From the NCBI GenBank assembly GCA_028829895.1, contig CM054180.1, positions 120,231,363 through 120,295,362 of the forward strand: DNA of 64,000 nucleotides, given 5' to 3'. The notes under the pieces were generated by a model that saw only the letters and a program-made list of their open reading frames with translations, made no database searches and was not told the DNA's origin. Below, one piece after another: positions 34,881 through 45,128 of the stretch (position 1 is its first letter; each line of letters starts with the position of its first letter). Both the position numbers and the translations under genes were made by a program. This DNA comes from Sinotaia quadrata. Taxonomy: Eukaryota > Mollusca > Gastropoda > Architaenioglossa > Viviparidae.

Positions 34881-35399
34881 TATTTATTCTTTAAAGATAT
34901 AGAATGGAGGTTACGTGTCATCTACTCGCCCTACATCTCGGTATTTTACTGTCCTTGAAGGAATTCACGTATACACATACGTTCACGAATATCTTGTCCC
35001 TACGGGATAAAACAGATAACAGTGTAATGCATAGTCACTCAGATAAGCTGTCAAAATAACATGGTGATACAGGAATATTGGGTGTGCAAAGTAAGAAGCG
35101 AGGAGAGGGGGGAAAGGACCTAAGTCTGACCTACGTTTAATAAATCAAAGGAAATTAAGGAAATTACCTCTTTGCAATTTGTTCGTTACATTCGTTAAAT
35201 CTGTTTACGCTTATCGCAAGGTGCACTTGAAGCCGGTTAAAAAACAGCGAGTCATTCTAAACAGCGAAATTACAAAATAAGAAATCCCCCTACAGCTCAG
35301 TTTAAGATTCCGTGACCCACACCAGGTGTGATAAGACGGTGAACACACTGAGACCATACATTCGGTTCGAAATATTGGACAGGTGACGGCAGTTCAGAC

Positions 35400-35532
35400 A
35401 TGGCGACGATCAAGATTTGTTACTTCGACGCTCGCGGACTTGCAGAAGTGTCTCGTCTCATTCTGGCATTGGCTGGCCAAGAGTACGAAGACATCAGGTG
35501 AACAAGAGAGGACTGGCCAAAGTATAAACTAG
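35400..35532 (+). pseudogene. Orphan/defective GST exon A with in-frame TGA
   Basis: ATG at 35400, 133 nt, donor AG|GTAAGG: an exact match in length and phase to exon A of the other loci. It reads ATIKICYFDARGLAEVSRL with the catalytic Tyr kept. Codon 34, Trp (TGG) in GST-2, -3 and -5, is TGA at 35499-35501, and the last Pro codon is a Leu codon. Splicing to exon B at 39737 would give only 33 residues. Its 5' flank does not resemble those at 36600-37008 or 44740-45128, so it is from a different duplicate than the relic at 37009. Confidence 0.8.
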
Positions 35533-35930
35533 GTAAGGAAAGGGAGAAGGAGGAAGAGCTGGGAGGCAGCGCGAGGACGAAAGAAAAAAAAGTGTATGTG
35601 TGGGTTGGGGGTGGGGGTGGGTGTACTTGACGATTTCCACAACGCACAGAGCAACGATCAGATAAAAGTAAGAGAAAGTGATAGAACACTATAATTTCAA
35701 TTTCTATGGGACCATTGTAAGCAGTTTTGTCAAGTTTTGCTTTTAATGTAAAATTTAAGATATTTTCCTAAGATATTACTTTGGTTACGTTATTAAATGC
35801 AATAATTTGATCACACTATTAAATGCAATAATTTGATTTGACTATTAAATGCAATACTTTTCTTTGTGTGTCCATTTACATATTTTTGAAAACCTAAGTT
35901 CAGTGTAACTCCGTTAGGTCTATTTTGTTG

Positions 35931-35932
<2 letters not shown>

Positions 35933-36001
<69 letters not shown>

Positions 36002-36027
36002 CACACACACACGCACACACACACACG
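35933..36027. repeat. (CA)n microsatellite
   Basis: A long CA tract with a few CG interruptions at its right end. Confidence 0.95.
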
Positions 36028-36589
36028 CTGTCTACGTGCGCAATGTCTCTTAGCTTATCTCCTCTTTCTGGCACAGGAAATATGTTTATACAACTTCTGA
36101 ATGAATGTCTGAGATTAGGAGTCGAATAAGGTATGTGCGTCTCAGTGTGTGTGCGATTACCGAATGAGGCTGAGAATATATGTTTCGAGAGATAGATGGG
36201 GGTGGGGCAGTTGGACTGCTAGAGTGTTACATTGATATGTAGATTGGTCGATGAGTATAAAGATAACAATAATTGTGTACTTTAATGAAGTGGTTAGGTA
36301 AGAAAACAAAGTCGTTATAAATTAGCGTGAGTTAAGACTTAAGACAGTTTAACCCCATATGACGTCGGTGGTCCACTCCCAACCAAACTCTCTTATATAG
36401 CAATCCGATCGATATAAATTCCAATGCAATGATAATCAATTAGACAAGTTATGGTGTGTCTTTTCTCTCTGCGCCTAACATGAAACTTTAAAAAAAAAAA
36501 AGTCCTGCCTACTGCATTCAAACCATCTTCATGACGATTCTAGACTATTGTTGATTGTTAACTATCATAATCCTTTAAGTTGTTTAAAT

Positions 36590-37008
36590 ATGTCAAGTAA
36601 GACCGACTTTTGCTCAAATAATCATTTCAAGTGGGGAGGAAAAACCTTTGTATCATTTGGCCTAATTAGGTGGTATTAATTCAGCATTATTAATGAATAA
36701 AATTATTCTCTACCCATCCACCCTCCGAGCAAATATAAGTTGTGATGATTTTCTTTTTTTCCAAATTGCATTTCGTTGACCTAAAGGCATACAGATTTGG
36801 CGTATAATCAATATGTTTAGTACAATCCTAGGTGGACCTGTTCTTGTTGGCCGAGGGATAGCGTAGCCCCAATCTTTGCACAATAAATCCGAAGGCGTTT
36901 CTGTTTTGTGTCGAGTCACGGTCTAGTACAGTCGTTGATAACCGCTTTGCAGTCGAAATACTAATAAACGTTCGGCCTAGTCAACGCAATTTAGGAACTT
37001 TACTGATA
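36590..37008 (+). repeat. Duplicated 5' flank of GST-4, paralogous to 44740-45128
   Basis: Both copies start GTAAGACCGACTTTTGCTCA and continue with GGCC(A/G)AG(A/G)GAT(A/G)GCGTAGCCCC, TGTGT(C/T)GAGTCAC and an end in ATGGCGGAGATCAA. This is probably the ancestral promoter and 5' UTR of the GST-4/GST-5 pair. Conserved stretches between the copies are candidates for promoter elements. Confidence 0.65.
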
Positions 37009-37065
37009 TGGCGGAGATCAATTGCAGAGGTGTCGAGGCTCGTGCTGGATGTACCCGGTCAAGAC
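37009..37065 (+). pseudogene. Relic of GST-4 exon A (internal deletion, donor lost)
   Basis: Begins ATGGCGGAGATCAA like GST-5 exon A, jumps over about 28 bases that hold the codons for the catalytic Tyr region, resumes GCAGAGGTGTCGAGGCTCGT, and stops matching exon at CCGGTCAAG. From there it continues directly in sequence homologous to GST-5 intron 1 (from about 45768). So the 3' half of the exon and its donor are gone. Confidence 0.8.
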
Positions 37066-37229
37066 TGTTTATAAAATGAAATACGAACAATGTTGTTCTC
37101 AAATAATGAGACGGAAATTAAGTCCGAAAGGTGTAGATTTCAAATTTAAACTCTTTATTTCAGCGGTTGTAACTAAACTTCCAGCGGATCACAAAGAAAG
37201 AAAGAACGGTTGAAAGAATGAAAGAAGCA

Positions 37230-37421
37230 AAGACGCGCGCGCGTGTGTGTGTGTGTGGGTGTCTAGAGAGAGGGAGAGACCGACAGAGAGAAAAACAGAC
37301 AGATAAATCGAAAGGAGACTGGATGGAAACATTAGTCAGATAGAGCCAAAGACAGAAAAAGAGAAAGCCAGAAGAGACAGGCAAACAGAAACAGAGGGGG
37401 GAAACACACACACTCACTCAC

Positions 37422-37450
<29 letters not shown>
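37230..37450. repeat. Simple repeats: (GT)n, GA-rich, (CA)n
   Basis: Short GT tract at about 37241-37258, GA-rich purine stretch, CA tract at about 37408-37450. A purine-rich stretch in the same place of GST-5 intron 1 (about 45905-46200) matches. Confidence 0.75.
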
Positions 37451-37452
<2 letters not shown>

Positions 37453-37614
37453 GAAAGTATTAGAAACAATACATGTCACTTTGAGAGAAGATTCACTCAA
37501 TGCCGGATACAGTACGTGAAGTGACTTGTAACTGAACAAACGGAGATATGGAGAGCGCATGTAACTCACCTGACTTTTGTCTATGGCCGATTAGATCTGC
37601 ACTGAACAGCATAT

Positions 37615-37875
37615 GAAGACTAAAACTGCTTAGTATATATATTCACGACTAAAGGCTAAAATATTACAAGTATTCATGACTAAATACATATTCTTGATTA
37701 AATGCATATTCATGACTAAATACATATTCATGACTAAAATATTACAAGTATTCATAACTAAATACATATTCATGATTAAATGCATATTCATGACTAAAAG
37801 CTAAAATACTACAAGTATTCATGACTAAATACATATTCATGACTAAAGGCTAAAATGCTACAAGTATATGCGGCA
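37615..37875. repeat. Irregular tandem repeat before GST-4 exon B
   Basis: TATTCATGACTAAATACA and CTAAAATATTACAAG units alternate. The region corresponds to the insertion point of the retrotransposon in GST-5. Confidence 0.75.
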
Positions 37876-37879
37876 ACCT

Positions 37880-39580
37880 CTCCGAGGTCGCTGTTTAAAG
37901 GCCCCAATTTAAGTGCTATCTAAGTCAAGTGCACACTTTCCAGCGTATAGATAGACAAATAGATAGATAGACTATTGCTTATCTTTGATTTATTATTGCT
38001 AGATATCTACGAATGTTTTGTTTAATTATTTATTATGGATAAAGATCAATAAAGGTTTGTTTAACTCTTCCTAGCATTACTGACCTTCAAATTGTTTGCT
38101 AAACTTTTATAATTATAATCATTAAAGATCTGCAATCGTTCTCTTTAACTCTCACAGTACACAATGATTTTGTTTAGATATATTCCCTAAAAGGTTTTTA
38201 ACAATCTCAGATGACGCCCACATTAATATGTCACCACTGTACTAAAGTGACTCATGGCCCCCATCAATTATTAAACCAAGAAATAGATTTTATACAATAG
38301 TTACATAAATAGATGCAGAGACAGACAGAAAACAAGACATAATCATGAGACTATCACTACAAATTATGATAAAATAGAAACAAAGAATTCACATTTCATT
38401 AACAGATATGCAAGACTGAACAATTAATAACACTTTAATCAAACTTTAAAGAATCAGCAGAATACATTATGCCCTAGTTCTCATCATATGGTGATTTGGG
38501 GATTAAAAAGTCTGATTGAGTTCAAGGTGCACTGTAGTCACTGTCACAATCAGGGACATGGGTTCAATGTGCTGGCATGAGGGATGTCAAGCTGGTAGAT
38601 GCTCCATAGGACATGGCATAAATATCATCAGAATCAGGCACCCAAAGAAATAAAATAGAAATGAACCAAGAAGAGACAAACAGAAAAAACCCTTATCTAA
38701 GCAAGGGTTTCCTGCTCCACATAAAACCCACACTAGCAAGGGACTCAGTCTCAACACTTGCCCAAAGAGAGAGGAATGGAATTTCTACCATGGTTTTATT
38801 ACTCTTGAGGCCCTTTGTTCCACAGGGAATCCAAAAATAAAATAAAATAAAATTTATTACTCTGTGAACCACACCCATCTCTACACATACTCACTCTTGA
38901 TCCAATCAATTCAAATCCATGTCTTTCTAATGCATTCCACCCTACATTCCGTCAGCACACATACGACCTATCCAAATACAAGTTTGTGATTACTTCAGCA
39001 TAAGAATTGCATAAAACATAACTAAGGCCAAAACCAAGATTCCAGATCTAATGTTTAAGCTAAAGGTTAGAGATCAGGGCTCCAGTGTTCTACTGGACAA
39101 TAACAACATCCCTACCCACTGGCTACTACTTACTCAAAAGATAAATTTCTCCTTTCACCCTTGTCCAATGCAGACTTCACTTCTGGAAATATGTGAACGT
39201 TATATAAATCATAATTAATCAAAGTGAAAGATAACGTTGCCAACTGTAGGCATGTCACAGTCAGCTAATTTGTCGGTCGCTATGTTGGATGTGTAAAAGA
39301 TCCCAAAGAATGGATCTAATATAGAGATTGAAAAGAGCAGATTAGGCCACATGGGCTTCTGTCTGTATTAGAGATAATGCATTTCATGATTAATAATTTT
39401 GAGTCTGATACTGTGACAGGGTCATTAATCAAACCTGACACATGACACTGCATATGTAAATCAATTTATTTAGTTACATTGAGCTAATGTGACATTAACC
39501 AATTATTTCATACCATATGTGTCATTAACAGTTGCTGTGTACTATATCTGTCATTAGCCAGTTACGTTCATACTATATGT
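37880..39580 (+). other. Intron/upstream sequence of GST-4 exon B
   Basis: AT-rich, no exon seen. Its start matches 54760-54790 of GST-5 intron 1 (CTGTTTAAAGGCCCCA). The last 100 bases contain CATTAGCCAGTTAC-type units seen in bulk in GST-5. Confidence 0.5.
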
Positions 39581-39583
39581 GTC

Positions 39584-39740
39584 ATGTTCAGTGAGTGATC
39601 ATCTTGTCTTTCATTTCTCAAGAGGCACCACTTATGTGTTATGTTCAGTGAGTGATCATCTTGTCTTTCATTTCTCAAGAGGCATCATTTATGTGTCATG
39701 TTCAATGAGTGATCATCTTGTCTTTCATTTCTCAAGAGGC
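39584..39740 (+). repeat. 57-bp tandem triplication of the exon B splice acceptor
   Basis: ATGTTCAGTGAGTGATCATC begins at 39584, 39641 and 39698. Each unit carries the pyrimidine tract and CTCAAG acceptor (AG ends at 39622, 39679, 39736) plus the first bases of exon B. Only the third runs into intact exon B; entry at the first runs into TGA after a few codons. Confidence 0.85.
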
Positions 39741-40394
39741 ACCATTTGGCCAAGGCCCATACTTGGAATACAACGGCAAGAAATATGGGCAGAGCATTGC
39801 AATAGCATCCTTCTTAGCACGCGAGTTTGGTAAGTACATACGTCAGTCATGGATAGCTGTTTTAACCTTTGAGGCATATCTCAAAATAGTTACTTTGTTT
39901 AAAATGTGTTTCCTTGGTACATATCGATCTAATTGCTTGTATCTGAATCCAACATTTGCAAGCAGCTAGTGATAATTAAGCATTGGTATAATCTTAGTCT
40001 TGAATTTAAAATAAAATTTCAAACAAAATAACAAAAAAAGTCTTTCTTCAGTTTGAATGCCTCTTCTACAGATAATTGCCGTAAAGTTTATCAGCTTAGG
40101 TAGAGTAACTTAACCCATATTAATTTTAATTCATACTCGTTTTCGAATGCATGTCTAATTGTATGTTACTTGCATTAAAGAGGTTTTCAATACAATAAAA
40201 TCTAATCCATTATTTTATTATTTTATTTATTATTTTGTTTGCATTTCACATTCACACACCTTAAAAGTAATGATATTTGTATTTATTTCAATATTTTACA
40301 CATTTTCGTTGAAAGCTTTTTAGTTTACAGTTTAAAATGAAGTAGAATAGAGATTAATTATTTATATATTTAACTTTTTGTCCCTTTAGGTATG

Positions 40395-40425
40395 CTAGCG
40401 GTATATATATATATATATATCGGCG
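40395..40425. repeat. (TA)n in GST-4 intron 2
   Basis: Short TA dinucleotide run. Confidence 0.7.
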
Positions 40426-41434
40426 ATATATTTCTTAACTGGATTTAAACCCAGTCCTCCAAAGTACGCACATATCATACACATACACACGCATTCGCAC
40501 AAAACAAACTTAACCTTACTCTGCAAAACAACAATCTGCAAAATCTACGAGACAGATAATTCGGTGAGACATTGTATTAAACATATCACATTGTCCACAA
40601 TAGCAATTACCTCAGTGATATAAATCACGGAATGACGACAAAAATATCTTTTTACAATTGTTCACTGACGAGGAACACACTGTACAAGCTGATTACGTCT
40701 GTGCCCTTTTAACGACAATTGTAAATGATACTGTTGACACTAAAGACAATGACGAATTTTCCGTCGAGGCAAAGTACTACATCTATTATTTATCTTATTT
40801 ATCGTTACCCAGGACTTTACGGGAAGAACAACTTGGATGCTTTCCGTATCGACGAGGTCGTCCAGCTGGTGAAGGATTTACGGCTTGCCCTGGGGAAGGC
40901 TGTTTACGAGCAGGATGAGACCAAAAAGGTCTGGGACCTTTGGGACTAACAACTGTAGATATTCTTGAGTCATTGGGTGTTCATATCACGTTAGCCAGAC
41001 ATCACGGCACTTGATTAAGATCCTTGATCACTTGAAATAATCACTTGGGACTAAAACGGATCAGTTTATTTTAGGAGACATTTGGTCTGATAGAATTTAT
41101 TATTTGGACAGTTGATCTGGTAAATGTGTGGTGTTACTGGAACAGTTGGTCGTTAGTTTCAATCGAGAATTATGACTCTTCCATTTGTTGTTATCCACTA
41201 TAAACCCAGAATGCAGTGGCGGTTTGGGTTGGAGGGTAAAGTTCCGTACTTAGAGCGTTCAATTTTAATTTTTCTTCTCCAGCGATATTTTAACGCAAAA
41301 TTTTAATCATTACCCCTCCTCTTCGAACTCCAACTCCCACACCCCCACATCACCCCGCCCCACCTCACAGACCAAATAAAATTTCTGGATCCACTACAGG
41401 AGCAATAGGAAAAATCTGTTCATCGTTTGCTTGC

Positions 41435-41818
41435 AACATTATGCAAGTGAAAATTAGGCGCTATGGCCTACCCTGCAACATTATGCAAGTGAAAATTAGG
41501 CGCTATGGCCTACCCTGCAACATTATGCAAGTGAAAATTAGGCGCTATGGCCTACCCTGCAACATTATGCAAGTGAAAATTAGGCGCTATGGCCTACCCT
41601 GCAACATTATGCAAGTGAAAATTAGGCGCTATGGCCTACCCTGCAACATTATGCAAGTGAAAATTAGACGCTATGGCATACCTTGCAACATTATGCAAGT
41701 GAAAATTAGGCGCTATGGCATACCCTGCAACATTATGCAAGTGAAAATTAGGCGCTATGGCATACCCTGCAACATTATGCAAGTGAAAATTAGGCGCTAT
41801 GGCATACAGTATGACATT
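41435..41818. repeat. 42-bp minisatellite, 9 copies, in GST-4 intron 3
   Basis: Units of AACATTATGCAAGTGAAAAT plus TAGGCGCTATGGCCTACCCTGC; ATGCAAG falls at 41441, 41483 and so on to 41777. The first five carry GGCCTACC, the last four GGCATACC. The 14-residue periodic ORF is an artefact. GST-5 has a single, diverged seed of this unit at about 57587. Confidence 0.92.
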
Positions 41819-42960
41819 ATGCAAAATGACATCAAGGAATGTTGCAATATTGTCCTTCGTCTATTCACTGGATTACCTATTAGAAACAGACTTTCGTTTT
41901 TAATGATTTAAGTTTACAAGTCAAGCTCACCAACATAGGCAAATTATAATAAAATTGCTTTGGCCTTGAAAATAATTTTTCCGTTTTGGACATAAGCGTT
42001 TTGGAAAATATGGTATTTTGTAAAGTGTAGAGCAAATTGGTTTTTAAAAAATAGTTGTCATCTTATTAAATAAAAGTTGCAGTTTTTCTATTTGTTTCTG
42101 ATCGTTCTTGAGATGCACTTTATGGGTACTATTTATAACTGTTTATAAACGGACAGAGAAAGAAACACTTTTGCAATAAGCCTCACTTGCTGCTTATTTT
42201 ACATTGATCAGTTACGACTTCGCCTGTAGCTTTTTTAATTTTTATATATTATTAATGGCAGGCTGAACAGTTCCAAAAACTAGAGGACGATGAATTTCCA
42301 AAGTACTTTGGATTTCTGCAGAAACTTCTGCAAGAGAGCGGCACCGGCGTTTTTGTGGGAGACGAGGTAAGATGTGTACAGCACTAGCGCATCGACATCA
42401 CCACACATTAATTTGAAGGGTTCGGGGGTCAAATCTCATCTTGCTTGCTTTGCTGTGAATTTAGTAGCTCGAAATTTAGCAGCTTGACCCCCCCTCCAAC
42501 TCCCCTCTCCTCACGTCCTTTTGAATTTAAGTTAAAATTACAGTTTGAATGTCCAGAGAACTGGTCCGGAACTGGATTTATTGGTGCCTCATTCCAGTAA
42601 AAGCCGCGTTTAGGACCGAGTCGTATTTAATTTTTTTGCATTTCTAGTGAAATTAATTGCTTGTAAATATAGAAGTACTTGTCTGTGTTTTTTTATACAC
42701 TAAAACAGAGCAACCAACCAAATGAATTAAATAAACAGAACATATCACAAAAGTTTTATCAATAGCTATCGGTTATGCAAAATGTTTTACGATCACTGTT
42801 CCACCAACAAGAAAAAAATAAAATAAAATTACGTTTTGTAAGATCAGTAAATTAAATGCGAGGCTGACAAAATCTGATAGGAATTAAGCTTTAAAAAATT
42901 ACTAAATAAGGGATTTATACTGTTCCCATTTTTAAACAACGATATTTCACTGTAGAGCAA

Positions 42961-43244
42961 CTATTAGAAATCCTTTATTCTATTACCTTAGTTGAAAAGT
43001 AACCTTAGCAACAATACAAGAACAAATAAAACTATTAGAAATCCTTTATTCTATTACCTTAATTGAAAAGTAACCTTAGCAACAATACAAGAACAAATAA
43101 AACTATTAGAAATCCTTTATTCTATTACCTTAGTTGAAAAGTAACCTTAGCAACAATACAAGAACAAATAAAACTATTAGAAATCCTTTATTCTATTACC
43201 TTAGTTGAAAAGTAGCCTTAGCAACAATGTAAGAACAAATAAAA
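42961..43244. repeat. 71-bp tandem repeat, 4 copies, in GST-4 intron 4
   Basis: CTATTAGAAATCCTTTATTC begins at 42961, 43032, 43103 and 43174 with very few differences. Confidence 0.92.
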
Positions 43245-43948
43245 CAAAAAAACAACACTAACAATATCACATACAAAAGCATAAGCAACAACATACAACG
43301 CACTACAACACTGAGCTTTCAAGCAACACTCAAGAACAACAATGCAGCATATTAAAACCATGGTAAATGTAAAATGCGCCATTCAGCAACAACACTAATA
43401 CATAAACAATCACATCATTTATATCTTTAACATAATTATTCTTGCACTTTAATTTTCCAAACCGAAATGTGATTCTCCAATACTGTTGTATATTCCTTTT
43501 TTAAAAGAATTATTTTCTATTTCTAAGGTTGCATAATTTATTTATCATGAGAGTGTTATTTAAATTAAAAACTGAACATTTTTCTTTCCTTGAATTATTT
43601 ATTTATTAATATTATTATGCAGTTAACCCTTGCTGACCTTACGGCATATGACATCATGTACCACGTGAACAAGTTGAGGAACTACGATGCTGCCGCCAAG
43701 TTCCCTGAGTTAGAGACTTTGAAATCCAAGGTGGAATCGAACCCTAACCTGAAGAAATACCTGGACAACAGGAAGGACACACCCATGTAATGCATCATAC
43801 CCCCCTCCTCTGTGATTGACTCCAGAACTGACCTCTCGCGTTCTTTTATGGTCCAATTGAGAGCAGATGAAGATTAAAATAAAAATTCTTAGATCTGAGT
43901 TAATCATGACAATGGTTGATTTTCAGTGACTGCTTAACAAACAACACA

Positions 43949-43949
<1 letters not shown>

Positions 43950-43980
<31 letters not shown>

Positions 43981-44120
43981 ACACACACACATACACACAC
44001 ACACGCACACACATACACATACACACACACTCACACACATACACACACACACGCGCACACACATACACACACACGCACACACATACACACACACACATAC
44101 ACACACACACACACACACAC
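43950..44120. repeat. (CA)n microsatellite with TA/CG interruptions
   Basis: It gives long meaningless Cys/Val or His/Thr frames on both strands. Confidence 0.95.
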
Positions 44121-44239
44121 TATCAACATAAATACCTATATGTAAATGTGGCGCTATAAGACGTCCTGCCTCTGTTATGATTATTATTATGAATGACTTT
44201 ATCATTTAATAAACATAATCACTTATCAGTGGTTAAATT

Positions 44240-44690
44240 TAGGATTTGATTCCAATAAGAATTCCTCACACACACACCACTATAAGTAACGTACTACCGA
44301 CACAAAATTTATCTGTTCGCAGGTGGAACTTCTTACTTAAGGAGTAATGTAATTTATCAACTTTCTAACATTTATCCAATCATTGACTCTTCACGCCCCC
44401 ATGACTACTCCAGACGTATCAATTAACATGCGTAAGAAGGGATTAACAAAACAAAAAAAAAAGAGATAAAGATAAGAGATAAATAACTAAGTTCATGGCT
44501 TGCTCTGTTGGTCCACCATATATCGCGTCATCGAGAAACACACGTGTGTAGCTCATAACCATCGATAAGACACCAGTGTCCTTAGATAATTAGCATTATA
44601 CTAGCTAACTTCACAGTCAAAAGAATTCTCCATCATTATGGATTACAACAATTATCATTTAAAGGCAACAATCACATTAATTGTTTATAA
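44240..44690. repeat. Dispersed repeat-like block between GST-4 and GST-5
   Basis: Shares the GGTGGAACTTCTTA / CGCCCCCAT / GTAAGAAGGGATTAAC series with 32500-32730. The paralogous flank of GST-4 lacks this block, so it looks inserted. No ends identified. Confidence 0.35.
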
Positions 44691-44799
44691 ATAATCATAG
44701 TAAAAATATGCTAATGTTATGTAAAATGATCTAAAATAAGCTAAGTAAGACCGACTTTTGCTCAAATAACCGTCAAATAGAAAAAAATAAGCCCTTCAC

Positions 44800-44890
44800 A
44801 TCAGATGGTTTGATTGTGATTTTGATGGTTTGATTGTGATTTTGATGGTTTGATTGTGTCTTTTTTCTTCTTCCCCCCCCCCCCCGACAT
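44800..44890. repeat. 20-bp triplicate and C-run upstream of GST-5
   Basis: GATGGTTTGATTGTGATTTT occurs three times in a row, followed by a run of 12 C at about 44874-44885. Absent from the paralogous flank at 36600. Confidence 0.8.
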
Positions 44891-45128
44891 TCCATTTTTT
44901 GACCTAAAACAAAACTGATTTTATATATTCAGTCCAATCCCGTCGTGGACTTTTGTTACTGTCGGCCAAGAGATGGCGTAGCCCCTATCTCCGCGTGATA
45001 AGCCGGCAAACAGCGACTACATTTTCGCTTTGTGTTGAGTCACTGTCTAATCATTGTGTTCGCTCTGCAGCCGAGACACTAAAAGTTCATTCTAGTCAGA
45101 ACGGGTTAGGGAGAGGTATTGCATTGAC

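Larger units (their letters stand above)
39737..43790 (+). pseudogene. GST-4: sigma-class GST exons B-E intact, no usable first exon
   Basis: Exons B 39737-39829, C 40813-40928, D 42262-42366, E 43623-43790 (TAA). Lengths, phases and GT-AG sites match the family, with no stop or frameshift. It reads EAPFGQGPYLEYNGKKYGQS, GLYGKNNLDAFRIDEVVQLV, EFPKYFGFLQKLLQESGTG and LTLADLTAYD, ending RKDTPM. Exon B protein is identical to GST-5 exon B. The N-terminal thioredoxin-like half with the catalytic Tyr is missing: the cognate exon A is a deleted relic (37009-37065) and the exon A at 35400 has TGA. It may be a young pseudogene whose downstream exons have not yet decayed, or it may use an unseen first exon. 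AATAAA lies at 43878-43883. Confidence 0.8.

Noticed and set aside
34583..34894. 103-codon ORF with 17-residue repeats
   Set aside because: A 51-bp tandem repeat, intergenic.
35499..35501. TGA as a selenocysteine codon
   Set aside because: The site is Trp in paralogs, and no SECIS-like element or selenoprotein precedent in this family is known to me.
35491..35503. CAG|GTGAAC at the TGA as an alternative donor rescuing the 35400 exon
   Set aside because: It would end in phase 2, while exon B requires phase 1, so it would still break the frame.
41441..41911. 156-codon periodic ORF
   Set aside because: A 42-bp minisatellite in GST-4 intron 3, without start context or homology.
43900..44205. 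Cys/Val- and His/Thr-rich ORFs
   Set aside because: Readings of a CA/TG microsatellite; the same applies at 56931-57208 and 61114-61504.
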